Shown one piece after another: positions 44,725 to 52,928 of a stretch of DNA of 64,000 nucleotides. This DNA comes from Sutterella faecalis (lineage in GTDB: Bacteria; Pseudomonadota; Gammaproteobacteria; Burkholderiales; Burkholderiaceae_F). The translations under genes and the position numbers were made by a program. The notes under the pieces were generated by a model. It was not told where the DNA came from and did not search any database. It was given only the letters and a program-made list of their open reading frames with translations. The stretch is from NCBI RefSeq assembly GCF_006337085.1, contig NZ_CP040882.1, positions 310,001 through 374,000 of the forward strand, read 5' to 3'. The number at the start of each line of letters is the position of its first letter. The stretch's first letter is position 1.

Positions 44725-44898
44725 ATCTTAATCTAAGCTCTCCAGCAGTCATTTCAGGGATGCAGTCTCAAAGGGGTAGAGCATTGTGAGTAGAAGTCGG
44801 AGATAATAGGGGGAAGCCTGCGGCGCGTAAGAGAGAACCGTCAAAGTGTTCCGTTCGCACCGGAGGATTCCCCACAACTCCGTCTCAAGGACCCCAAA

Positions 44899-45902
44899 AT
44901 GCTTGAAACAGGAATTTCTCGCAGAGATCTCCTGCGCACATCGCTCGCGCTCGCCGGCCTCTCCATGACGCCGCTCGCGAGCGCCGTGGCGGCAGCGGCA
45001 GAAGACATTGAATCCTTTTCCTGGTGCGCCTGCGTCATCAACTGCGGTCAGCGCTGCCCGGTACGCTGCTTCACGAAAGCCGGGAAAGTGATCCGCATCG
45101 AAACCGACAACACGCTCCCCGATGCGACGGATGCGCCCCGGCAGATCCGCGCCTGCCAGCGCGGCCGCTCGATGCGCGAGCGCATTTATTCACCCGATCG
45201 CCTGAAGTATCCGATGAAGCGCATCGGTAAGCGCGGCGAAGGAAAGTTCGAACGCATTTCCTGGGAAGAGGCCGTGAAGACCATTGCCTCCGAATGGAAG
45301 CGCATCCGCGATACCTACGGTAATGAGGCGATCTACTGGCAGTACTGCTCGGGCCAGCAGTCGATCGTGAGTTCGCGCCGCGCCTGGCAGCGCCTCATGA
45401 ACCTCATGGGCGGGTTCCTCAAGTACTACGGCTCCTACTCGAACGCTCAGCTCGCTGCTGCCTTCCCGCTTACCTACGGCGGTCGTCCGGCGTCGCTCCC
45501 GAGCGTGATTGCGGACGCCGAACTCTACGTCCTTTTTGGGAACAATCCTTCTGTTACGCGTCCCTCTGGCGGCGGCAAGGGCTACCAGATCGATCTCGCG
45601 CTCTCGAAGAAGCGCCCGAAGATCATTGTGATCGATCCGTGCTTTACGGATACGGCGACCACCCGTGCTGATGAGTGGGTTCCCATTCGTCCGGGCACCG
45701 ATGCCGCGCTCGTCGAGGCGCTTGCCTACGAGTGGATCACGAAGAATCAGGTTGATCAGGCGTTCCTCGACAAGTACTGCGTCGGCTACGACGAAAAGAC
45801 GCTTCCCGCATCCGCGCCGAAAAATGCCGACTACAAGTCTCATATTCTCGGCCGCGGCCCCGACCGCATCGAAAAGACTCCGGAATGGGCAAGCGCCATT
45901 AC
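44899..45902 (+). pseudogene. dmsA: dmsA-like molybdoenzyme, 5' part, split by an IS
   Basis: N-terminal 334 residues of a DMSO reductase-family catalytic subunit. A twin-arginine signal (SRRDLLRTSLALAGL) marks export of the folded, cofactor-loaded enzyme; the 4Fe-4S ligands CACVINCGQRCPVRC follow, then the molybdopterin domain (EEAVKTIASEWK, YWQYCSGQQS, GGGKGYQIDLALSKK, VIDPCFTDTA). The frame is cut after ATTAC in TPEWASAIT; only a short IS-derived tail follows, ending at 45960. The remainder is at 48054. Joined without the IS and one target copy, the gene has 794 codons including the stop, with no frame change. Confidence 0.85.
45898..45902 (+). repeat. 5-bp target-site duplication, left copy
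   Basis: ATTAC, repeated at 48049-48053 on the other side of the IS. One copy belongs to the original dmsA-like gene. Confidence 0.75.
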
Positions 45903-45948
45903 CCTGAACTTCCAGCCGTTTATTACTCTCGCGACTTCGGACGGTCAG

Positions 45949-46161
45949 TCAGCGACTTAAAAAGGTCATGAGTTCCTCCATGGTCTTACCGCTTCGAGCC
46001 ATGGCTTCCGCAATCACTTCGGCCTGCCGCAGCGTCTTTTCCTTGTTGAGTTCGATGAGCTTTACCCCGAGCTTCTCGTAACGTGTTTTGACCTTCAGCA
46101 ACCGCTGCTGAGTCAGTTTGATCTGCTTCTCAATCGAAGCCAGCGACTTACGCTTCGGCAT
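45949..46161 (-). CDS. Small coiled-coil ORF of the IS
   Basis: A 70-residue basic, coiled-coil protein (MPKRKSLASIEKQIKLTQQR onward, heptad-like Leu/Ile spacing). The ATG at 46161 overlaps the transposase stop by 14 bases, so it is probably translated by coupling. Its composition resembles small DUF4315-like proteins; I know of no proven function. It may assist or regulate transposition. Confidence 0.5.
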   Translation of the reverse strand: MPKRKSLASIEKQIKLTQQRLLKVKTRYEKLGVKLIELNKEKTLRQAEVIAEAMARSGKTMEELMTFLSR

Positions 46162-47899
46162 CTTCATTCTCCTCCTCGCCAATCGGTTCCAGATCCTCGA
46201 CGTCCTCCATGCTGTCTTTCTTTCCGGCAAGCGCGGCAGAGATGGCGGCGGCCTGCGACATAACCTTGTCCTTCGTCATGCCAAAGGATTTCAGGATGAT
46301 TTCCTGCGTCCTCGTGATTGCGTGGTCAAGCTGATATCTGCCGTCATTGATTCTCACCAGCTCGATTTTCTCCAGTTCCCGGATCGCCGCAGGAACCGTC
46401 ATGTAGTTCCTCTTTGTCGGCAGGCGGAGCATCTCATCCTTCAGGAGGTTGTAGAGCCTCTGTCGAATAATGAGAGCAATAAATTCAATAAAAATCTTGG
46501 CTCTTACGGCTTCTGCGGAGTGTACCCGCATGCTCTTGCTGCCCAGGAATGATTTGTCTGCGCTGAAGAGCTTCTCTGAGGCGTCGCGGCCTCGGTACTG
46601 CAGATAAGCGTCTCTGGCGCTCATTTTCTCGGAGGTAATGATGCAGAAATATCCGCATCTCGAATAAGCATGCTCGATGATGCTCTTCTTCTCTTCGGCA
46701 AAAAGGAAGCGGCCTTTTTCGTCGTAGTGACACTGGAAGTAATCTGTATGCGGGGATCCGAACTCCACTTCACGGCCGACCCACTGGTCGAAGTTCTTCT
46801 GCATCTGCGTCAGCGCGTTTTCTATATCGCGCCGCTCCGTCGCCATCTTCATGGGGTTAAAGAAGACATGAAAGTAGCGCTCCCGTGAGTCTTCCGGAAA
46901 AATCTTCATTTTTTCCGTTGTGCCGCTGATGCAATGCTCGCGCAGGGAGGCGTCGACGCGATTTTCGAAAGTGCCGTGGAGCCTGTCGACCAATTCGGCC
47001 ACAAGTGCCTTGCAGCCCTTAACCATCATGATGAACTCAAAGTTATTCGCATCCATGTAGTCGATGTTGATCTTGCAGAAATAACCTCGGTCGATGATGA
47101 AGCCAATACGCTTGTAGTTGTACGCAATTGCCTTGTCTACAAGGAATTTGAACTGACTGACGTCATTAATGGAGCCAGGGTAGCATTCATAGAACAACGG
47201 CACCTGATTGGTTTTGTCGTAGGCGACGGCAAGATTAAAAATCGGGCATCCCTGATCGACTTTGGCCTTGCCGAATTCAACAAAATCAACATCTCCCGCC
47301 TGGCAGTTCTTATTAGTTGAATCATAGGAAATGTAGATCCGTGAGCGATGATCGCGCTTTGCGTTCCAGTCGTTCAGAAAGCCTGAAATTTGGTCCGGGC
47401 TGACGTTGGCGAGGAAGCTCGAGATGGCGGCGTCGCTCGCAATCCGCATGTCTTTCGAGAAGAGCGGATGTCGATATGCGTAGTCCGGGTAGTACTGCCC
47501 TTGATTCCTTTCCTCAATGATCATGTAGGCGGCCAGATCCAGCACCAGCCCAGCTCGATCAAGGAAATGCTTCTGGAGCATTTTGCCGAGGCCGTACGTC
47601 TGCACGATGTTTGCTATGACGATGTAGCTGCCGGCCATCAGCGTGCTGCAGCGCCTGGCGCTCTCCCGGACTTCTGGGAGAACGGCATCAGGGAAAAAGA
47701 CCAGGAAATTTTCATTCGGAACCATGGTCTCGGTTTCACCAACGCATTTTCCGATTAGCACACGCTTGGGCACCGTGTGCTTCTTTTTCGGGTCGTAGCT
47801 GCGCTCCAGAACGTAGTGGATGTACGTTCCGCTCTTAGTGCCTTGCCGACTGATTTTTCCTTTGAGCCTGGGTATCGGGACCGTGAAATTCAGGAACAT
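46148..47899 (-). CDS. IS1634-family DDE transposase
   Basis: A 583-residue transposase of the IS4/IS1634 type. Catalytic residues appear as Asp in IYISYDSTNKN, Asp in GFIIDRGYF and Glu in YRGRDASEKLF (the Y-(2)-R-(3)-E-(6)-K-like signature). The C-terminus is acidic. There is no good ribosome site at the ATG. A palindrome just upstream may control it. Confidence 0.88.
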   Translation of the reverse strand: MFLNFTVPIPRLKGKISRQGTKSGTYIHYVLERSYDPKKKHTVPKRVLIGKCVGETETMVPNENFLVFFPDAVLPEVRESARRCSTLMAGSYIVIANIVQTYGLGKMLQKHFLDRAGLVLDLAAYMIIEERNQGQYYPDYAYRHPLFSKDMRIASDAAISSFLANVSPDQISGFLNDWNAKRDHRSRIYISYDSTNKNCQAGDVDFVEFGKAKVDQGCPIFNLAVAYDKTNQVPLFYECYPGSINDVSQFKFLVDKAIAYNYKRIGFIIDRGYFCKINIDYMDANNFEFIMMVKGCKALVAELVDRLHGTFENRVDASLREHCISGTTEKMKIFPEDSRERYFHVFFNPMKMATERRDIENALTQMQKNFDQWVGREVEFGSPHTDYFQCHYDEKGRFLFAEEKKSIIEHAYSRCGYFCIITSEKMSARDAYLQYRGRDASEKLFSADKSFLGSKSMRVHSAEAVRAKIFIEFIALIIRQRLYNLLKDEMLRLPTKRNYMTVPAAIRELEKIELVRINDGRYQLDHAITRTQEIILKSFGMTKDKVMSQAAAISAALAGKKDSMEDVEDLEPIGEEENEDAEA

Positions 47900-47914
47900 T
47901 CGAAGTTAAATTGC

Positions 47915-47936
47915 GAGAGTAATATATTACTCTCGA
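47915..47936. promoter_or_regulatory. Perfect palindrome upstream of the IS transposase
   Basis: Two inverted 11-base arms CGAGAGTAATA / TATTACTCTCG without a spacer, 16 bases before the transposase ATG. The arm contains ATTACTCTCG, the same box that lies at positions 20-29 of the IS ends. It is a plausible autoregulation site for the transposase. Confidence 0.55.
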
Positions 47937-48048
47937 GTGTACAAGAAAAGCGCCGGCGACGCAATGAAATTTTTTAAGTTTTTTCGGTAGTAATGATCAA
48001 AATCCTGTTGGATCTTGAACGAGAGTCATGCGGTTCTGGAAGTTGAGG

Positions 48049-48053
48049 ATTAC
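48049..48053 (+). repeat. 5-bp target-site duplication, right copy
   Basis: ATTAC, duplicate of 45898-45902. Confidence 0.75.
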
Positions 48054-49431
48054 GGGAATCCCTGCCGACGTGATCCGCCGTCTTGCCAGGGAGATGGCGG
48101 AAACGAAGCCGCTTTTCGTATCTCAGGGCTGGGGTCCGCAGCGTCAGGCGAACGGCGAAGATACGTCGCGCGCCATTGCGATGGTGCCGATTCTTCTCGG
48201 TCAGATCGGTCTCCCCGGCACGAATTCGGGCGAGCATGAAGGGAATACGCCATTCCCGGCCGTTTATCTCCCGGTCGGAAAGAACCCGGTCAAGGCGTCG
48301 ATTCCCTGCTACCTCTGGACGGATGCCATTGTCCGCGGCAGCGAAATGACCCGCCGCACCGATGCGCTGAAGGGCGCTGAGAAGCTCACGCAGAACATCC
48401 GCATGATCATCAACTCGGGCGGAAACACGATGATCAACCAGCACGGCGACGCCAACTGGACGCATGAAGTGCTCGAGGATGAGAAGAAGCTTGAATTCCT
48501 CGTCGTCTGCGACAACATGATGACGCCTTCCTGCCGCTATGCCGATATTCTGCTTCCCGATACGCTCGGACCCGAGACGAACGACATGGCCTGCCAGGGC
48601 GGCAGCCACGGCGACGTCGCGGAAATGCTTGCCATCCAGAAGGCCTGCGAACCCGAATACGAACAGAAGCCTTCCTATGAAATCTGCCGCCTGATCGCGC
48701 GCGAGCTCGGGCTCGAGAAGGAATTCACCGAAGGCCGCACGCAGGAAGAATGGGTGCGCTGGTGCTACGAGGAAACGCGCAAAAAAGTGCCGGAACTTCC
48801 GACCTTTGAGGAATTCTGGAAGGCGGGGCTCGCCAAGGTCTGGCACTACCGCAAGGATCCGATTGCGCTCGAAGCCTTCAGAAAGGATCCGGAGGCTCAT
48901 CCGCTCAAGACCCCCACTGGAAAAATCGAGATCTATTCCGAAAAGCTCGCGAAGGAAACTGCGGACTGGGTCATCGCTGAAGTCGACCGCATCAATGCGA
49001 TTCCGAAATACTGGCGCACCTGGGATATGCCGGGCGATCCCCTCGAAAAGAAATATCCGCTCCAGTGCTTCGGCTTCCATGGCCACGGCCGCATTCATTC
49101 TACTTTCCATAATCTCCCGAAACTCAGGAGCCTCCATCCGGATGCGCTCTATATGAATCCGGTCGATGCCGAAAAACGCGGGATTCAGGATGGCGACGCC
49201 GTCGAGATTTTCAACGATCGCGGCATCGTGCGTCTCCCCGTGCGCGTGACGCCGCGCATCATGCCCGGCGTCGTCACGATGCCCCAGGGCGCCTGGTACA
49301 ACCCGCAGATGATCGACGGACGCCGGGTTGACGTTGGCGGATGCATTAACACGCTGACCGGGCATCGTCCGAGTCCTTACGGCAAGGGGAACGCCCAGCA
49401 CAACATTCTGGTCGACGTCCGAAAGGCCTGA
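48054..49431 (+). pseudogene. dmsA: dmsA-like molybdoenzyme, 3' part
   Basis: C-terminal 458 residues of the split gene: GIPADVIRRLAREMAE, FVSQGWGPQRQANGED, TNSGEHEGNTPFPA, the ADILLPDTLGPE molybdopterin region and the dinucleotide-binding C-terminal domain ending in NAQHNILVDVRKA. It could be expressed alone from an ATG near 48028 inside the IS, but it would lack the Tat signal and the iron-sulfur cluster, so it should be inactive. The likely substrate of the ancestral enzyme (S- or N-oxide or other) cannot be told. Confidence 0.85.
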
Positions 49432-49453
49432 TGAAGAGAGGAGATAAAAGAAA

Positions 49454-50065
49454 ATGACACAGAAAGGTTTCTTCATTGACGTCTCCCGCTGCACGGGCTG
49501 CCGCACATGTTCCGTCGCTTGTGCGGACAAGAACGGGACGCCTCCTGGCATCGACTTCCGCCGAGTTCTCGAAGTGGAGGGCGGGAGCTGGAAGGAAGAC
49601 AAGAACGGCGCCTGGCGCCAGGACGTCTTTGCCTACTATGTTTCGATCGGCTGCAACGAATGCGCTGATCCGGCATGCGTCAAGGTATGCCCGACCAAGG
49701 CCCATATGAAGCGCGCCGAGGACGGGCTCGTCGTCATCGACGAATCGAAGTGCATCGGCTGCGGACTCTGCGCGAAGGCTTGTCCTTACGGCGTGCCGCA
49801 GTTGAATGCGAAGAAGCGCAAGATGACGAAGTGCGACGGGTGTCTCGATCGTACGATGAAGGGTCTCAATCCCGTCTGCGTGGAAAGCTGCCCCGAGCGC
49901 GCGATTGAATTCGGCGACATTGAGGAGCTTCGCCGGAAGCACGGGACGCTCGCGAGCATTGCGCCGCTCGCCGATGCATCGATCACGAAGCCGAGCCTCG
50001 TGATTAAGCCTTGCGCTTCCGCTAAGCCCTCGGGCTATGAGGGCGCAAGCGCGCATCGTTTCTAA
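49454..50065 (+). CDS. dmsB: DmsB-like electron-transfer subunit, four 4Fe-4S clusters
   Basis: A 203-residue ferredoxin-type subunit. All four Cys groups are visible: CTGCRTCSVAC, CNECADPACVKVCP, CIGCGLCAKACP and CDGCLDRTMKGLNPVCVESCP. It passes electrons to the molybdoenzyme. It starts 22 bases after the dmsA-like stop with GAGAGGAGAT before the ATG. No DmsC-type membrane anchor follows; the operon ends at a terminator. With dmsA split, its present role is unclear. Confidence 0.88.
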   Translation: MTQKGFFIDVSRCTGCRTCSVACADKNGTPPGIDFRRVLEVEGGSWKEDKNGAWRQDVFAYYVSIGCNECADPACVKVCPTKAHMKRAEDGLVVIDESKCIGCGLCAKACPYGVPQLNAKKRKMTKCDGCLDRTMKGLNPVCVESCPERAIEFGDIEELRRKHGTLASIAPLADASITKPSLVIKPCASAKPSGYEGASAHRF

Positions 50066-50108
50066 GCTGCAATAGCTGCCGGAGACCTCTGAGGTCTCAG
50101 CACTAAAA

Positions 50109-50145
50109 AAATCCCCGGATGCCGGTGAAAAGCATTCGGGGATTT
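50109..50145. terminator. Bidirectional terminator between dmsB and AEC gene
   Basis: AAATCCCCG / CGGGGATTT with A and T runs on both sides, between convergent genes. Confidence 0.8.
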
Positions 50146-50169
50146 CTATTTCTCGGAGGTGGAAGCTCG

Positions 50170-51084
50170 TCAAATGATGTAGATCACGGCCGACATCGAG
50201 AGGATCGCCACGAATACGGAAAGGGTATTCAGATTGGCGGCCTTCGAGAGATCACCCTTAAGCAGGTTCGTGTAGATGAGATTCATGGCGGGAACCGGCG
50301 CAAAGCAGACGAGCACCAGAGCGCGGCGAACTTCGAGGTCGAAGGGGAGGCACTCAAAGAGCGTGAATGCAAGGAGCGCCTGGAGCACGAAGCGCATCGC
50401 GAGAATCTTCAGAAGATCGAGGAATTCCCGGAAGGTGAGAGAGAGGTTGAGCGCTTCTCCGATCATCACCATGCAGAGGAAGGTGTTGGCGGCTGCGCCG
50501 ATTTTCGTGCAGGTAATCACGGCATCGGGGAGCTTCAGGCTCAGAAGGCAGAGAACGAGCATGAAGACGAAGGCAATGATGGGGCCTGAAGTTGCGAGCT
50601 TCTTGAAGACGACGCCGATCATTTTGGCGGGCGAGGTCTTTTCGCGCATGCCGGAGATGGCCGCATAGGTTCCGCCCGCCGCCATGAAGGCGTTCCCGAG
50701 GTCGAAGACGAGGGCGGTCAGGAGGCTCGCCGGCGAGAGGAAGGCCTGGACGTACGGAACGGCAAAGGGACCTACCGAGAATCCCGTGAGGTTCAATCGC
50801 CGGAAGTCTCTATCCTCAATATTCGACATTCTGAGGGTGAGGAGGATGCCAATGAGGAGAAAGAGAACGTTGGCGAGAAAGCCGATGGCAGCAATGACGG
50901 CGTAGTCGGCGGAGAGCTTGAATCCGTTCAACCCCGTCATCGTGACGCAGGGAAGCGTCACGCACATCACGAGCGCGCTGATCGCGTGAAAGGCTTCGGG
51001 CTTCAGAATATTGAAGCGCCTCAGGCCCCAGCCGAGCGCGATGAAGACAACGAAGGCGAGAACCTTGGCGAAATTTTCGTCCAT
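50170..51084 (-). CDS. AEC-family transporter
   Basis: A 304-residue integral membrane protein with about ten hydrophobic segments (for example VLAFVVFIALGWGL, VIAAIGFLANVLFLLIGIL, IIAFVFMLVLCLLSLKL). The ALVMCVTLPCVTMTGLNGF and CFAPVPAMNLIY stretches match auxin efflux carrier family permeases, which move small carboxylates such as malate in bacteria. Single gene; the substrate is unknown. Confidence 0.8.
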   Translation of the reverse strand: MDENFAKVLAFVVFIALGWGLRRFNILKPEAFHAISALVMCVTLPCVTMTGLNGFKLSADYAVIAAIGFLANVLFLLIGILLTLRMSNIEDRDFRRLNLTGFSVGPFAVPYVQAFLSPASLLTALVFDLGNAFMAAGGTYAAISGMREKTSPAKMIGVVFKKLATSGPIIAFVFMLVLCLLSLKLPDAVITCTKIGAAANTFLCMVMIGEALNLSLTFREFLDLLKILAMRFVLQALLAFTLFECLPFDLEVRRALVLVCFAPVPAMNLIYTNLLKGDLSKAANLNTLSVFVAILSMSAVIYII

Positions 51085-51429
51085 GGGAAAAGCCGGAAAG
51101 ATGAGTTTGGATGAGCTCGCTATTTTCCGCCTTTTCGCCGCGCTTCACCTCCTCCCGCGGGAGGAGGCGTGATGATGAAAATCAGAATCCGGCGATTTTC
51201 AGCATGATGCTTTTGTCTGAGAACTATCGGCTGCGGTGCGTCAGCCGTCTGGCATAACTTGCCCGAGGCAGTCAGTTTCCTCACGTTACGCGGTTCACAT
51301 CCGGTTAAAAGCGCGCCGCGCGATAGGCAGAGAGACACGCAAGCTGCAAAGGACGGATGAAAGAGAAAAATCCTTTACGATTCCATTCACAGCAAGTCCC
51401 AAAGATAAATATTTTCCCGTAATGATCCC
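51085..51429. other. Divergent intergenic region
   Basis: Promoters for the AEC gene and the AAA gene should lie here. I see no terminator, repeat or recognisable operator. Composition shifts toward AT near 51360. Confidence 0.3.
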
Positions 51430-52746
51430 ATGCAGATACGATCCATCGAACTCAGAAATTTTAAAGGTCTTTCAAAACTGAAATTCCAGCTGAGCCCTGG
51501 ATTCAACATCCTGTCGAGCAGTAATGAAGAAGATAAAACTTCCATTCTGCAATCTTTCGCTTTGGGTTTGCATGTCCTCTCTGATCATTTTTTGCTTGTT
51601 TCAGCATCTTTCGATAAGGAAAGAGATACGGCATCAACTGCTAAAATTGAGAAGAAAGAAAAAACGGATGATCTATTGGAATTCAATTTTGGCGGTTCGT
51701 GCACCATAGAAATGAATGATGAGAACCATCAATTAAGTATTTCCAGGGTTGTCGACGATTCAGAAAAAGAAGAAACGATAATTGTTGACTCATCAGCTGA
51801 TTCTTCAGCGCTGGAAAGAAAATCGGAAAATGAATTTCCGATCTTTGCATTCTATAGATCATCACGATTTCTGCACTGCGACTGGATTGAGACAGTGAGA
51901 TCTTCTCGTTTCTCGAACGACACGCGGTGCAGTGTTTATGAAAGCTGGCAGGACGCTGGTAATGCTGAATCGTGCAGCAGCACGTTGTCCTGGATCAGGG
52001 AGAAAACCTCTGTCCGTCTTGATTATGCAGAGAGAGGATTGGACGCGACACCTCCTGTTGAGAACGATGGAGGAACTGCCCTTAGCCGCATAGTGAATGA
52101 CGCATTTCCTGAAATTGTGGACGTCTGCTGGGATCGTGACGTTAGTTCCGTTTTAGTTTCAAAAGAAATCAAGGGGAAGCTGGGTGATTTCAGAATTATG
52201 CAAATTCCTTTTGAGATGCTGAGCGACGGCGAGCGCAGTGTCATCATGCTTTTCGCAGATATTCTGCGCAGAATGTGTGTTCTTCATCCGCATCTCAAGG
52301 CAAGTGAGGCGATGAGGACGGACGGCATCGTCCTTATAGACGATTTGGAAGCACACTTGCATCCTGACTGGCAGCGCAGAATTCTGAAAGGACTCAGGAG
52401 AGCATTTCCTCGGGTTCAATTTATTGCGGCTACAAACTCTCCCATCATGATTGGAGAAGTGGAGCCGAACGGCGTTCATTTGCTTGATGGTGGAAAAATT
52501 GTTCAACCAGTCCAGTCTTATGGACTTGACGTGAACGAGGTTTTAGAACAAATTCTGCATACAGAGAGACAGTCGATTGAAGTTAAGGAGGCAGTAGGAA
52601 AAATTAAAGAATTAATAGAGATTGGAAAGACAGATGAGGCAAGAAATCGATTGAACGCATTGGAAGAAAAGCTTAATGGTTCCATTCGTTCTACACGCGA
52701 TGCTGATGCGGCAATTTCGTTCAAGGAATCAATCCTGAAAGAATAG
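51430..52746 (+). CDS. OLD/RecF-like AAA ATPase with eroded nucleotide-binding motifs
   Basis: A 438-residue SMC/ABC-like ATPase of the AAA_15/AAA_21 kind. N-terminus IRSIELRNFKGLSKLKFQL is typical; the Walker A position reads SSSNEEDKTS, keeping Lys-Thr but missing the glycines. The signature SDGERSVIML and Walker B GIVLIDDLEAHLHPDWQ are good, while the H-loop His is Asn (AATNSPIM). A helical tail of about 60 residues ends the protein. DNA is AT-rich compared with its neighbours, suggesting transfer. Similar ATPases occur in phage-defence systems (OLD, Septu-PtuA), but no nuclease partner is adjacent. Confidence 0.72.
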   Translation: MQIRSIELRNFKGLSKLKFQLSPGFNILSSSNEEDKTSILQSFALGLHVLSDHFLLVSASFDKERDTASTAKIEKKEKTDDLLEFNFGGSCTIEMNDENHQLSISRVVDDSEKEETIIVDSSADSSALERKSENEFPIFAFYRSSRFLHCDWIETVRSSRFSNDTRCSVYESWQDAGNAESCSSTLSWIREKTSVRLDYAERGLDATPPVENDGGTALSRIVNDAFPEIVDVCWDRDVSSVLVSKEIKGKLGDFRIMQIPFEMLSDGERSVIMLFADILRRMCVLHPHLKASEAMRTDGIVLIDDLEAHLHPDWQRRILKGLRRAFPRVQFIAATNSPIMIGEVEPNGVHLLDGGKIVQPVQSYGLDVNEVLEQILHTERQSIEVKEAVGKIKELIEIGKTDEARNRLNALEEKLNGSIRSTRDADAAISFKESILKE

Positions 52747-52864
52747 TGATTCAGTGGTTGCAGCCAATTCTTATTGATGAATCATATTGAAATAAATTTC
52801 GATTATGATGAATGGATGGATTTCCCATCAGAGTCCGCATGAGAAGTTGTTCCAACATATAGAA

Positions 52865-52898
52865 AAGGCATGCCGCCCGAATAAGAGCGGCATGCCTT
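52865..52898. terminator. Terminator between AAA ATPase and htpG
   Basis: AAGGCATGCCGC / GCGGCATGCCTT, 10-base loop, between convergent genes. Confidence 0.75.
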
Positions 52899-52928
52899 CA
52901 CTGAAGAATCAGTCGTTGAAAAATCTCA

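Larger units (their letters stand above)
45903..48048 (-). mobile_element. IS1634-like insertion sequence, 2,146 bp
   Basis: Ends are imperfect inverted repeats: CCTGAACTTCCAG at the left and CCTCAACTTCCAG read inward from the right, with a second matching box at positions 20-29 of each end (ATTACTCTCG / ATGACTCTCG). It is flanked by a 5-base duplication ATTAC. It carries a DDE transposase and a small overlapping ORF, both on the minus strand. The insertion interrupts a dmsA-like gene. The good ends, duplication and intact transposase point to a recent insertion. Confidence 0.88.
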
